Assembly: GCA_018399715.1 (NCBI GenBank)
Contig: JAGYNR010000004.1
Coordinates: 1 to 49,739 of the forward strand
DNA: 49,739 bases
Direction: 5' to 3'
Source of the DNA: Desulfobacterales bacterium
Lineage (GTDB): Bacteria > Desulfobacterota > Desulfobacteria > Desulfobacterales > SKZT01
The notes beneath the pieces are model-generated. The model did not search any database. It was not told where the DNA came from and saw nothing but the letters and a program-made list of their open reading frames with translations. This document shows positions 8,604-17,820 of the stretch, piece after piece. The translations under genes and the position numbers were made by a program. Position 1 is the stretch's first letter. Each line of letters begins with the position of its first letter.

Positions 8604-11258
8604 ATGTTGCGCTGCCTTCGTGAACATACCCCTTGTCTTCCGGATTGGCTGCCCGGATTGATTGTTCGAAGGGCGCCATTGATTCTGATTTTTTCACTGG
8701 TGCTGACGGTTGGCCTGACCGTTTATACCGTTTTGACCTTTCAAATCGATACGGATTTTACCAAGATGGTATCCGACAGATTAGCGTTTCGCCGGGAACT
8801 CAACCGATTCAACCATGCTTTTCCTCAGTTTCATAATTCCCTCCTTTTGGTAATCAAGGCGACAACACCCGAAAAGGCCGCAATTGTACGCGATGTATGT
8901 GTCGAACATTTGCAGGGACAACCGGAGGTTTTTCGGTCTGTTTTTGCCCCGCGAGGAAATACCTTTCTCGCCGCAAATGCTCTTTTGTATCGAACTCCCG
9001 AGGAATTGGTGAAGATGGCTGACAATCTGGCAGTTATGCAGCCGTTTCTGGGATCGATGGCCCGGGAGATGAGCCTGGAAAATCTTTTTACAATGCTGGC
9101 CAGGATATTTAGTACTGATACCGACGGTTTGGATCAGGACCGGCTGAATCTTCTGCTGGCCGAATTGAATGAGACGGTTGTAAAAGTATCTTCAGGCAAA
9201 AGTAATTGGATTTCCTGGCAGAATTTAATGAGAGGACAGTCAGCAGATAAGATGTGTCGTGAATTTGTGATACTGGTTCCCTGCCTGGACTATTTCTCCT
9301 TAAATCCCATTAAAACTGCCATGAACCATATTGAGCGTGTCAGGACAGAAATTATCCGAAAAGACTTTGCAGATGTCTCGGTAAATGTCACCGGAAAACT
9401 GGCCTTAAATGTGGATAACCTGATCAGTGTGCGTAGGGGCATCTGCTTGGCAGGTGGTGTTTCGCTCGGGATGGTGCTGGTCATATTGATTTGGGGCTTA
9501 AAATCCGGCCGTATGGTTATTTTCAGCCTGATCACGCTCCTGACAGGACTTGGCTGGACATTTGGGTTTGCCATGCTGGCCATCGGCCGGCTTAACATTA
9601 TATCTATTACCTTTGTGGTTTTGTTTGTTGGTTTGGGCATTGATTACAGCATTCAATTTTGTTTGCGGTACAAAGAACTGATTGAAAACGGACAACATCA
9701 CATCGGTGCAATTCGGCAAACATTGCAGGATATCGGCAATACCCTGTTACTGTGTTCTTTGACAACAGCTACCGGATTTTACGCATTTGTTCCCACATCC
9801 TACAGCGGAGCCTCTGAACTGGGGCTGATTGCCGGAACCGGCATGTTTGTCAATTTGCTGGTCAATATCACCGTGTTGCCATCGCTGATTTACTTGTGGC
9901 CACCGCTGTTCGTAAAGCGTCTATCGTCTTCCCGAAAATTAAAAACCATTATTTTTGGCATTCCTGTTCGGTTTCCCAAAATCGTTTTGATTGTGTCGGC
10001 TGCTGTTTTTCTGGTTAGCCTTTTTTTGTTACCCAAGGTGCGGTTTGACTATAATCCCATCAACTTAAACGATCAGAAAGCACCGTCTGTAAGAACGGCC
10101 CGGGAATTGCTGAAACAATCAGATACCTCGATCTGGACGGCTTCTGTACTGTGTGATTCTGCCGAAGAAGCAAATCGGATGGCCCAGCGTCTGGAAACGC
10201 TGCCGGAGGTTGAACATACGATGATGCTTGATGATCTCGTACCCTCCGGTCAGGCGCAAAAAATTCGACTGATCGAAGAGATGGCCTGGTTTATGCCGGT
10301 TGTCGATGCCAATAGCCATATTGTCGAAAATTCGGTTGAAAATGTCATTGCGGCACTGAATCAATTCCGAAACGCTCTTTGCGGTTATCGGGACAACACC
10401 TCCGGAGGTTCAGACGAATCCAGGGGGATAATAGATGATATTGATCTTCTGATGAAACGGCTGGATAATTCGGACGAAGCAACCATCATTATCGATCAGT
10501 TGGAAACGGCTATGCTGGTTCCGTTGATGTATCTTCTGAAACAGCTTTCGGGATTAATGCAACCGCAAATCTTTACAGCCGAACAATTACCGGTGGAACT
10601 AAAATCCCGGTATATATCAGGTAGTATTTATCGGGTAGAAGTATTTCCCCGGAAAAATCTGAACAATTTGGAAGCACTTGAACAGTTTGTTACCGCGGTT
10701 AAAAAAACCGCACCACGGGCTACCGGCACGCCGGTCGGCATTGTCGGTGCAGGTCAGGCTATATCGAAAGCATTTATGCAAGCATTTATCATTGCGCTTT
10801 CAGCCGTTACAATCCTGTTGGTTTTTGCCACGCCAAGGTTTGGGGAGGTCTTACTGATTCTTGCACCCCTGATCATTTCTTTGGGGCTGACTGCCGGCGC
10901 TACCGTAATTTTTGAAATTCCCTTCAACTTTGCTAATATTATTGTGGTTCCCCTGTTGCTGGGTATCGGCTTGGATTATGGTATTCATCTGGTCCATCGA
11001 TTTCGTTTACAATCGGTTGATGATAAGACAATTCTTTCGACCAGCACGGCCAGGGGCGTTTTGTTCAGCGCCTTGAGTACGATTTTAAGTTTCAGCAGTC
11101 TTTCTGTTTCATCCCATCGGGGAACTGCCAGCATTGGTATCATGTTGAGCCTGAGTGTTACAATCATGATCGGATGCACACTGGTGGTGCTACCGGCCTT
11201 GTTGCAAATCTTTTCAGCACGGTTTTTATCCGGCGGCGCGAATGAAAGGAGCATTTAA
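8604..11258 (+). CDS. hpnN: Hopanoid-associated RND transporter
   Basis: An 884-residue inner-membrane transporter of the MmpL/RND superfamily. An N-terminal helix at about 26-46 is followed by a large periplasmic loop, a five-helix block at about 275-440, a second periplasmic loop and a second block at about 725-875. Each block has the G-x-G-x-D-Y motif (VGLGIDYSIQF and LGIGLDYGIHL) where RND pumps carry proton-relay residues. HpnN is known in Rhodopseudomonas to move hopanoids to the outer membrane. Its stop overlaps the start of hpnA by one base (TAATG). Confidence 0.94.
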   Translation: MLRCLREHTPCLPDWLPGLIVRRAPLILIFSLVLTVGLTVYTVLTFQIDTDFTKMVSDRLAFRRELNRFNHAFPQFHNSLLLVIKATTPEKAAIVRDVCVEHLQGQPEVFRSVFAPRGNTFLAANALLYRTPEELVKMADNLAVMQPFLGSMAREMSLENLFTMLARIFSTDTDGLDQDRLNLLLAELNETVVKVSSGKSNWISWQNLMRGQSADKMCREFVILVPCLDYFSLNPIKTAMNHIERVRTEIIRKDFADVSVNVTGKLALNVDNLISVRRGICLAGGVSLGMVLVILIWGLKSGRMVIFSLITLLTGLGWTFGFAMLAIGRLNIISITFVVLFVGLGIDYSIQFCLRYKELIENGQHHIGAIRQTLQDIGNTLLLCSLTTATGFYAFVPTSYSGASELGLIAGTGMFVNLLVNITVLPSLIYLWPPLFVKRLSSSRKLKTIIFGIPVRFPKIVLIVSAAVFLVSLFLLPKVRFDYNPINLNDQKAPSVRTARELLKQSDTSIWTASVLCDSAEEANRMAQRLETLPEVEHTMMLDDLVPSGQAQKIRLIEEMAWFMPVVDANSHIVENSVENVIAALNQFRNALCGYRDNTSGGSDESRGIIDDIDLLMKRLDNSDEATIIIDQLETAMLVPLMYLLKQLSGLMQPQIFTAEQLPVELKSRYISGSIYRVEVFPRKNLNNLEALEQFVTAVKKTAPRATGTPVGIVGAGQAISKAFMQAFIIALSAVTILLVFATPRFGEVLLILAPLIISLGLTAGATVIFEIPFNFANIIVVPLLLGIGLDYGIHLVHRFRLQSVDDKTILSTSTARGVLFSALSTILSFSSLSVSSHRGTASIGIMLSLSVTIMIGCTLVVLPALLQIFSARFLSGGANERSI

Positions 11259-12250
11259 TGGAGTTAGTTATTGGCGGCAGCGGGTTTATCGGTTGTCGGT
11301 TGGTAGAAATTTTAAAACGAAACCGGCAGCGGGTAAGGGTTTTTGATATAAATCCCTATCCGGTTGACGAATCTGTTCAACCGGATGAAATGATGGTTGG
11401 TACGGTTTTAGATTTGAATGCGCTGATGGCTGCACTGAAAGACTGCCATAATGTGTATCATCTGGCGGCAAACCCCATGCTTTGGCATCCGCAATCCGGG
11501 ATCTTTGACCAGGTCAACCGGAAAGGAACCGAAAATGTTGTCACAGCAGTTAACAGGGCGGATGTCAGGCGACTGGTCTATACCAGTACCGAGTCCATAC
11601 TGGTCCCGCCCAACCACAAAGGTCCTGTTAATGAGGATGTTCGGACTTCCTTGGCTGATATGATCGGGCCATACTGCCGGTCAAAGTTTTTGGCGGAACG
11701 CTGTGTCTTAAAACTGGCAAAAAGCGGATTTCCGGCTGTGATTGTCAACCCAACCATGCCAATAGGTCCCTGCGACCGGAATCTGACTCCCCCGGGACAA
11801 ATGATTCGTAATTTTCTGTTGGGAAAAATCAAGGGATATATGGACGGTAGTCTCAATATCGTAGATGTTCGGGATGTCGCGGCCGGTCATTTTCTGGCGA
11901 TGCAAAAGGGCATTTCCGGCAGGCGATATATCCTGGGCGGTACCAATTTGTCAGTTAAAGATTTTTTTGATCGGCTGGCTGCCTTGTCAGGTTGTCCGGC
12001 ACCTCGTTTCAAAATACCATATTTTATGGCACTGGCCTTTGCATACATAGAGGAGGCATACGCCGGCCTGACAGGCCGGCGGCCTTTGAGCTCTGTTACC
12101 GGTATACGGCTGCTTCGAAGGTCACTGATCTTTGACAGTACCCGGACATGGCGTCAGTTGGATCATACCTGCTATTCTGTTGATGACACTTTAAAAAATT
12201 CGGTTTTCTGGCATCGTCAAAAGCTGATAGAAGAAGGTACAACAATATAA
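11258..12250 (+). CDS. hpnA: Hopanoid-associated NAD(P)-dependent sugar epimerase
   Basis: A 330-residue extended short-chain dehydrogenase of the HpnA family. The Rossmann motif GGSGFIGCRLV is at residues 6-16. The catalytic Y-x3-K reads Y139-CRS-K143 (GPYCRSKFLAE), with the Ser/Thr of VYTSTESIL upstream. HpnA is assigned to side-chain or sugar modification of hopanoids, but its exact reaction is not established. It is the last gene of the operon, sharing one base with hpnN. A 198-bp gap separates it from the next lipoprotein gene. No squalene synthase genes (hpnCDE) or hpnH/hpnG are in the window, so they must lie elsewhere. Confidence 0.9.
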   Translation: MELVIGGSGFIGCRLVEILKRNRQRVRVFDINPYPVDESVQPDEMMVGTVLDLNALMAALKDCHNVYHLAANPMLWHPQSGIFDQVNRKGTENVVTAVNRADVRRLVYTSTESILVPPNHKGPVNEDVRTSLADMIGPYCRSKFLAERCVLKLAKSGFPAVIVNPTMPIGPCDRNLTPPGQMIRNFLLGKIKGYMDGSLNIVDVRDVAAGHFLAMQKGISGRRYILGGTNLSVKDFFDRLAALSGCPAPRFKIPYFMALAFAYIEEAYAGLTGRRPLSSVTGIRLLRRSLIFDSTRTWRQLDHTCYSVDDTLKNSVFWHRQKLIEEGTTI

Positions 12251-12448
12251 TTACTCAAAAAAACATCGTTGATTTTTTGGGGAAACAAAAATATAGTTGA
12301 TGAGCTATATCGATTTGGTTTGCTTCAGTAGATGAAAATAAACACCAGAGAACATGACACGAATTTTTTTGTCATAATTTTAAAATCTAATGATTACGTT
12401 GATAATGGTCAGAATGAAATTTATCAAAAAGATAGCCTGGAGGTTTTT

Positions 12449-12817
12449 ATGAGAAAAATTTCAATGATAATTTTTGTATTAGTTGCATTTGGACTTTCTG
12501 GCTGTGCCACAAAGTATCCACCGCCCAGCTCACAACTTACCATCGCTACTTCTGCCATCAGTCAGGCAGAAAAAGCCGGCGCTTATGAATCAGCACCGGT
12601 TGAACTCAAGGCAGCACGGAAAAAATTGGAACAGGCTAAAGAATCTATGAAAAACCAAGATAACCTGACTGCTAAATGGCTTGCGGAACAAGCTACAGTA
12701 GATGCAAATCTTGCCGAAGCAAAAGCACGGTCAATAAAAAGTCAGAAAACGGTTCAAGAAATAAAAGAGAGTATTGAGACACTTAAAAAGGAAATCGAAA
12801 GAAAATCTGTTCGCTGA
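12449..12817 (+). CDS. DUF4398-type lipoprotein
   Basis: A 122-residue small envelope lipoprotein. A short signal peptide ends in the lipobox LSGC (Cys20). The mature part is mostly charged helix: ISQAEKAGAYESAPVELKAA and AKWLAEQATVDANLAEAKAR are typical of DUF4398 proteins. I start at ATG 12449, preceded by a CTGGAGG ribosome site, rather than at the ATG at 12332, which would put the lipobox about 60 residues in. It lies 37 bp before a longer protein with the same helical unit plus an OmpA domain, so the two may work together. Function unknown beyond envelope location. Confidence 0.82.
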   Translation: MRKISMIIFVLVAFGLSGCATKYPPPSSQLTIATSAISQAEKAGAYESAPVELKAARKKLEQAKESMKNQDNLTAKWLAEQATVDANLAEAKARSIKSQKTVQEIKESIETLKKEIERKSVR

Positions 12818-12854
12818 TTCAATACGATTTGAAATATTAGGAGACTAAAAAAAT

Positions 12855-13766
12855 ATGAAAATAAAAAAAATAGATAACGTTGTCATCCTTGTGTCTTTCT
12901 GTCTGGGGATGCTTTTTATGAGCGGCTGTGCTACTACTAAACAGGAAAATCCCTTACTTCTTAGTGCGCATAATGCTTTTACTCAAATACAAAATGATCC
13001 GAATATCAACAAGTACGCTCCTTTGGAGCTTCAGGAGGCAAAGATTGCAATTGAAGATGCCCAAAAAAGTTGGGAAGTTGGGGATGATTCGGCCAAAGTT
13101 GAACACCTTGCCTACATGGCAAAGCAGAAAGCTCTTATTGCCAGTGAAGTTTCCTCAATGAAAAAAGCTGACAAGGAGATAGAATCTGCCAGCACAGAAC
13201 GAAGTTTGGTCCTTTTGGAGGCCCGCACCAAAGAGGCGGAACAATCATTGAGTGAAGCTGAAAAAGCTCGTAGGGAAGCCGAAATTCAGCGCCTTACGGC
13301 TCAAGAGGAACGTCGTGCTGCAGATAAAGCACTCAGGGAGGCCAAGAGACTGGAAGCAAAAATTGCTGAGATGAATGCCAGACAAACCGAGCGTGGTCTT
13401 GTTTTGACACTGGGAGATGTTTTATTCGATACCGGGAAAAGTAGTCTCAAACCAGGCGCATTTTTAACCATTGATAAACTCGCTGAATTTCTTAAAGAAT
13501 ATCCCAATAGAAGAGTACAGATTGAGGGGTTTACAGATAGTGTCGGTTCTGAGGAATACAATCTTGACCTTTCTGTTCGTCGTGCTGAAGCAGTTCGAAA
13601 TGCATTAAACGGCCGTGGAATAGAACTGGATCGTATTCTTTATCGAGGATACGGCGAGATGTATCCGGTTGCAAACAATGACAATCCAGCAGGTCGCCAG
13701 CGTAACAGGCGGGTCGAAATAATCATTTCAGACAAAAATGGTATGATTCCAGAGCGCATGCGGTAA
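12855..13766 (+). CDS. OmpA-family lipoprotein with N-terminal DUF4398 helix
   Basis: A 303-residue lipoprotein, lipobox MSGC (Cys25). Residues 30-100 repeat the DUF4398-like helical pattern of the preceding gene (YAPLELQEAKIAIEDAQKSW). Residues 110-175 form a strongly charged coiled coil rich in E, A, R and K. Residues about 180-300 are an OmpA/MotB peptidoglycan-binding domain with VLFDTGKSSL, IEGFTDSVGSEEYN and NRRVEI. The likely role is a tether between outer membrane and peptidoglycan. It forms a two-gene unit with the upstream lipoprotein. A GGAGAC site precedes the ATG. Confidence 0.88.
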   Translation: MKIKKIDNVVILVSFCLGMLFMSGCATTKQENPLLLSAHNAFTQIQNDPNINKYAPLELQEAKIAIEDAQKSWEVGDDSAKVEHLAYMAKQKALIASEVSSMKKADKEIESASTERSLVLLEARTKEAEQSLSEAEKARREAEIQRLTAQEERRAADKALREAKRLEAKIAEMNARQTERGLVLTLGDVLFDTGKSSLKPGAFLTIDKLAEFLKEYPNRRVQIEGFTDSVGSEEYNLDLSVRRAEAVRNALNGRGIELDRILYRGYGEMYPVANNDNPAGRQRNRRVEIIISDKNGMIPERMR

Positions 13767-13834
13767 TTATCTGAAAAAACTTTTTCGCCATCAGTTTTGA
13801 AGTATATCCCTTTTATTTAAAAATATTATTACCC

Positions 13835-13978
13835 GATGTTCAGGTTTTTGTTAATTTGCCCGACTCCGGTATTGTAAAAAAAATTTGATTCCCGGAATAC
13901 TCAGTGTATGCAGGTGGTCAAAATTTTTTTCCGCCCTGGATTTGAACAAATTTTTTAAAAACTTGAATCTCGGGTATC
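13835..13978 (+). repeat. ~140-bp direct repeat, copy 1
   Basis: This fills most of the 314-bp gap between the OmpA-like gene and the convergent K+ channel gene. It matches a second copy at 15981-16117 in the same orientation over its whole length with scattered differences. Blocks shared exactly or nearly so include GTTTTTGTTAATTT, GGAATACTCAGTGTATGC and TTCCGCCCTGGATT. A small palindrome, ATAC-TCAGT-GTAT, is preserved in both. Neither copy is open in a long frame. It could be a miniature mobile element or a conserved regulatory segment. Confidence 0.75.
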
Positions 13979-14080
13979 AGGATGATATAAAAGAATCTCT
14001 TTTTTGGTAACTCTTCGATAATTAAAGTAATTTTTTGCATGAAAATAAAATGTTAACAGAACCTATGTTGTTTTGATTTT

Positions 14081-15073
14081 TTATAAAACCTCGTTCATTT
14101 TTTTTAAATCTTCTTTTTTCCCCAAAACTACAATTACATCATTTTTATTAAGAATTTGATTGGGCAGGGGATTAAAAATCATATCGTCAGTTTTTTTACG
14201 TTTGATCGCCACAATGATCACGCCAAAGTCTTTTCTAAGATTGCTTTCAACCAGAGTTTTCCCGATTAAATGAGAATCAGGTCCCACCTTTGCCTCTTCG
14301 ATCCTTAATCCGAGTTTGCTACCCATCATAGCAATATCAATAAAATCCACAACGGTAGGTCTTTTAAGGATTTCAGCCATCCTTCTTCCACCGATCAGAT
14401 AGGGACATACAACCCGTGAGGCTCCCGCTCTTCTGAGTTTTTCTTCATTTTTCGGATCTGAACTCCGGGCTAAAACAAAAATGTCAGGACGAAGCCCTTT
14501 GGCCGTCAAGGTGATAAAAACATTGTTGGCATCGGAGCGGACAGCGGTGACAATTCCTTTTGCACTCTGGATTCCCGCTTTAATGAGCGTTTCTTCAGAT
14601 GTAGCATCCATGAAAAGGTTTAAAATACCTTCCTTTTCAGCCTGTTCGATAGCACTCGGCGATTTTTCAATGACAACAAGGTCAATATTATCGGCTTTGA
14701 GTTCTGTACAAACCAGACGTCCGATTCTGCCAAATCCGCAAACAATAAAGTGATCTTTTAATTTGGATATCTGTCTTTCCAATTTTCTTCTCCAATAACT
14801 TTTTCGAAGCTCTCCTTCTAAAATAATCCTGACAATCATACTGAGGGTATAGCCGCCGAGCGCCACACCGGTTAGGATAATAAACAGTGTTATAACCCGA
14901 CCATGAATGGTCAGGGGTTTGATTTCAGAAAAGCCGACGGTACTAATGGTTATCACCGTCATATAAAGGGCCTCGAAAAGCGTCATGTCTTCAAATATGA
15001 TATATCCACATGTGCCAAAACCCAGTGTCAACATTAACAGCGTGAACGAGATTTGCAACCTTTTGTAATTCAT
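14081..15073 (-). CDS. Two-helix potassium channel with RCK (TrkA-N/TrkA-C) domain
   Basis: A 330-residue MthK/Kch-like channel. Two membrane helices (about 6-28 and 62-86) flank the pore loop with the selectivity filter T45-V-G-F48. An RCK_N (TrkA-N) domain starts at about 112 with the Rossmann motif CGFGRIGR and runs to about 230. A TrkA-C domain covers about 245-330. The filter TVGF instead of TVGY is common among prokaryotic channels and usually keeps K+ selectivity. The gene lies 38 bp downstream of the M48 protease gene on the same strand, so the two may be co-transcribed. Confidence 0.9.
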   Translation of the reverse strand: MNYKRLQISFTLLMLTLGFGTCGYIIFEDMTLFEALYMTVITISTVGFSEIKPLTIHGRVITLFIILTGVALGGYTLSMIVRIILEGELRKSYWRRKLERQISKLKDHFIVCGFGRIGRLVCTELKADNIDLVVIEKSPSAIEQAEKEGILNLFMDATSEETLIKAGIQSAKGIVTAVRSDANNVFITLTAKGLRPDIFVLARSSDPKNEEKLRRAGASRVVCPYLIGGRRMAEILKRPTVVDFIDIAMMGSKLGLRIEEAKVGPDSHLIGKTLVESNLRKDFGVIIVAIKRKKTDDMIFNPLPNQILNKNDVIVVLGKKEDLKKMNEVL

Positions 15074-15111
15074 ATTTTATGTCATTGAATGTAGTTGTTT
15101 TTTGACCAGGC

Positions 15112-15939
15112 TTAGTTGGATGAGTAAATTGATTCGTAATAATACGGCATCACCTGAGGAATAAGCTCCCGGATGTTTTGAATCCGGTTTTGGTCTGAAG
15201 GATGGGTACTTAAAAATTCTGGAGGCGATGAGCTGCCTTCTTTTTCCTTTGTCATTCTTTCCCAGAAATTAACTGCATCGCGGGGATCATAACCTGCCAT
15301 GGCCATAAATATCAGACCGAGATGATCGGCCTCTCTTTCATGAAGCCGGCTGTAAGGAAGCATAAATCCTACCTGTGCACCCGTACCAAATGCTGTCATG
15401 AACAGTTCACGGGTTGCCTGTGGCTGAGAAGACAATGCTGCAGAGAGGGCGATTCCACCCATTTGAACCGCCAGTCCGTGACTCATCCGTTCGTTGCCGT
15501 GCCCTGCGACAATGTGGCCGATTTCATGTCCCATAATCACTGCCAAACCGGTTTCATCCTTTGCAATTGGTAAAATTCCTGAATAGACAACGACTTTACC
15601 TCCCGGCATGGCCCACGCATTAATTTCTTCGCTCTCGATTAAATTAAATTCCCACTTATAATTGTGTATTTCTTCAGCCATGTGGTTCTGGCGAAGATAC
15701 GCTTCTACAGCCTGAGATATCTTGGTGCCTACCGTTTTTACCATCCGGTTTGCAGATTGGTCATTGCTGAGCTGATGTTCGTTTAAAAATTTTTCATACT
15801 CCTGAAAACTCATTTCCAATAAGGATGAACTGGGAATGATGTTAAGTTGCTTTCTTCCTGTTATTGGGACAGTACTGCAGGCGACCGTAAATAAGAAAAG
15901 GCTAAACAAAATGACAATAAAAATTTTTAAAAATTTCAT
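15112..15939 (-). CDS. M48-family metalloprotease lipoprotein (LoiP/BepA-like)
   Basis: A 275-residue exported zinc protease. The signal peptide ends at a probable lipobox TVAC (Cys21). The zinc motif H138-E-I-G-H142 is followed by the third-ligand segment LHEREADHLGL near residue 209. An NAWAMPGGKVVVYSGIL stretch before the active site is typical of the LoiP/Oma1-like group that handles misfolded envelope proteins. It lacks the C-terminal TPR domain of BepA. Upstream of its start lies copy 2 of the 140-bp repeat. The K+ channel gene follows at 38 bp. Confidence 0.92.
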   Translation of the reverse strand: MKFLKIFIVILFSLFLFTVACSTVPITGRKQLNIIPSSSLLEMSFQEYEKFLNEHQLSNDQSANRMVKTVGTKISQAVEAYLRQNHMAEEIHNYKWEFNLIESEEINAWAMPGGKVVVYSGILPIAKDETGLAVIMGHEIGHIVAGHGNERMSHGLAVQMGGIALSAALSSQPQATRELFMTAFGTGAQVGFMLPYSRLHEREADHLGLIFMAMAGYDPRDAVNFWERMTKEKEGSSSPPEFLSTHPSDQNRIQNIRELIPQVMPYYYESIYSSN

Positions 15940-15980
15940 TGGTTTCCTCTTTAGGAATATATGGCAAAAAGATATAAATC

Positions 15981-16117
15981 CATGTTCAAGTTTTTGTTAA
16001 TTTATCCAACTTTTGCATTAAAAAAAAATTTGATCCAGGAATACTCAGTGTATGCTTGTGGTCATTTTTTTTCCGCCCTGGATTAGAGCAAATTTTTTGA
16101 AAATTTGAATATCAGAT
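15981..16117 (+). repeat. ~140-bp direct repeat, copy 2
   Basis: Second copy of the element at 13835-13978, in the same orientation, here in the gap between the divergent M48 protease and EF-hand genes. The two copies bracket the K+ channel and protease genes. Conserved blocks and the ATAC-TCAGT-GTAT palindrome are described under copy 1. No protein frame or transposase remnant was seen in either. Confidence 0.75.
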
Positions 16118-16211
16118 TATATTATAATAAAAAAACAATTAGTTTCCAAAGAATATTTCTTAAGTTAATCTGTATACAAAAACATCCTTGAAAGTGGTAG
16201 GAAATTTAGAG

Positions 16212-16733
16212 ATGAAACGTATTTTACCGGGTATCGTATTTTTGGTGCTGATTCTGATAGCAGAATCAGCAATTTCAGAAGATTATTTTTCCAAAATTTT
16301 CGGAGATATGGACATTAATCATAATAGTTATATTGAATATGAGGAATATCAATATTATATGACCTATCCTGAAAGAAAAGAATTTGAAGCCATGGATGTA
16401 AGTGAAGATGGGAAAGTGCAACTTTTTGAATGGGTCAATTTCCGACAGAAACTGGACCCGAAAGTTCAGAAATTCGAATATCGGTATGAAGATCGGTCAG
16501 GAAACCGGTTTTACCACAAAGACAAAAGTTGGTACCGGATATCAAAGGGAGATGTATATAAATTCGGAGGCACGGAATGGAAGAAACTGGAAAAAGCTCA
16601 TGCTGTTTATGTTTATCCCCTGTACAGATGGTGTGATCCATTCTGGGATTCTTATTATTACCCCCATGACCGTTTTCATTTTGGTTATCATCACAGATAT
16701 GGCTGTCGGCACGGATTTAGATATTGGGATTGA
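16212..16733 (+). CDS. Exported EF-hand protein
   Basis: A 173-residue protein with a signal peptide (about residues 1-20, ending AESAIS) and two EF-hand loops. The first, D-I-N-H-N-S-Y-I-E-Y-E-E, and the second, D-V-S-E-D-G-K-V-Q-L-F-E, both have acidic or Asn ligands at positions 1, 3, 5, 9 and 12 as canonical Ca2+ loops do. The C-terminal half is rich in Y, W, H and R, with YYYPHDRFHFGYHHRYGCRH near the end, which could bind metal. I prefer ATG 16212 over the TTG at 16188. It converges with the PP2C gene with only 16 bp between stops. Function unknown. Confidence 0.75.
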   Translation: MKRILPGIVFLVLILIAESAISEDYFSKIFGDMDINHNSYIEYEEYQYYMTYPERKEFEAMDVSEDGKVQLFEWVNFRQKLDPKVQKFEYRYEDRSGNRFYHKDKSWYRISKGDVYKFGGTEWKKLEKAHAVYVYPLYRWCDPFWDSYYYPHDRFHFGYHHRYGCRHGFRYWD

Positions 16734-16749
16734 TCCTCTTTTTAAAAGG

Positions 16750-17580
16750 TTACATTCCAACCAAATGTTTGGCTTTGCTGAAAAAAGATTCAGTACCTTT
16801 TTCGATCCGAACGATTAAAACTGTGGTATTATCCGGACCGCCACGATTGTTAGCCATTTCCACAAGCTTTTTTGTTATCTGATTTGTTGCGGCACAAGCA
16901 GTTACTGTTTGCAAAATTTCATCATCGGTTACCACCTTGAAAAGACCGTCGGAACATAACAGAATATATTGATGCTTTTTCAAACAGATTTCTTTCTGAA
17001 AGAAGTCAATATCCACAGAATCTTTCAGTCCGACAGCCCGTGTGATAATGTTATCAGCGGGATGTCTCCGTGCCTCCTTTGCGGAAATAGCTCCGGATTT
17101 AAGGAGACTCGCAACATAGGAATGATCTTCTGTAAACTGGGTAATGCTGTTTTTTTTGATAATATAACCGCGGCTATCACCTACGTGGGCATAATACAAG
17201 CGAGATCCTTTTAGTACGATAGCAGTCAGAGTGGTCCCCATATGGCCGAAGTTTTTATCATCCTGAGCCAACGTATATACGGCTTCGTTCGCCTTTTTGA
17301 AGGCATTGAACAGTGCTCCGGGAATATCAAAGGGTTTTATTTTATAGTATTCGGTCATGAGCATGCTCAAAGCGAGCTGAGATGCAGTTCCGCCACCACT
17401 GTATCCCCCCATGCCGTCTGCGATAGCCATTAAATATCCCTTACCTGAATCATTTTGGCCAATGGTAGGAGAAAGAAGAAAAGCGTCCTGGTTTTCTTTT
17501 CTCTTCATGCCAATATGGGTTAAGACGCTGTACGAAAATTCTTTTGTCCAGCCGTTTTGAAAGTGTAATTTATCTTGCAT
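16750..17580 (-). CDS. PP2C-family serine/threonine protein phosphatase
   Basis: A 276-residue PPM/PP2C phosphatase of the bacterial Stp/PrpC type. Metal-binding motifs are all present: the first Asp in KRKENQDAF (about 27-35), ADGMGGYSGG (about 53-62), HVGDSRGYI (about 137-145), LCSDGLF (about 208-214) and GGPDNTTVL (about 246-254). It should remove phosphate from Ser/Thr residues in the cytoplasm. No Hanks-type kinase gene is adjacent, so its partner is not visible here. Confidence 0.93.
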   Translation of the reverse strand: MQDKLHFQNGWTKEFSYSVLTHIGMKRKENQDAFLLSPTIGQNDSGKGYLMAIADGMGGYSGGGTASQLALSMLMTEYYKIKPFDIPGALFNAFKKANEAVYTLAQDDKNFGHMGTTLTAIVLKGSRLYYAHVGDSRGYIIKKNSITQFTEDHSYVASLLKSGAISAKEARRHPADNIITRAVGLKDSVDIDFFQKEICLKKHQYILLCSDGLFKVVTDDEILQTVTACAATNQITKKLVEMANNRGGPDNTTVLIVRIEKGTESFFSKAKHLVGM

Positions 17581-17773
17581 GTTTTAACGGCCCGATCTGT
17601 TCGAATCACGTTTCTGCAAAAAATGTTCCTTCGCCCAAATCTTTTAAATTGACCACAATTTTTAGAATATCCTAACGCGACTAATCTATAAACAATCTTA
17701 ATAATGGGTATAAAGTGTTATAAAAATACTGTCAAGCATCATTCGTACTATTAAATATGGTCTGATCGATAAA

Positions 17774-17813
17774 TAGTGCCCGAATGAAAGCTATCTTTTT
17801 CGTTTAGGCACTA
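17774..17813 (-). terminator. Hairpin downstream of the PilZ gene
   Basis: TAGTGCC (17774-17780) and GGCACTA (17807-17813) form a perfect 7-bp stem, with further A/T-G/C pairing inside. It begins 8 bp past the PilZ stop on the minus strand and is followed there by TTTATCG. This looks like a moderately strong factor-independent terminator. Confidence 0.5.
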
Positions 17814-17820
17814 AATAAAA

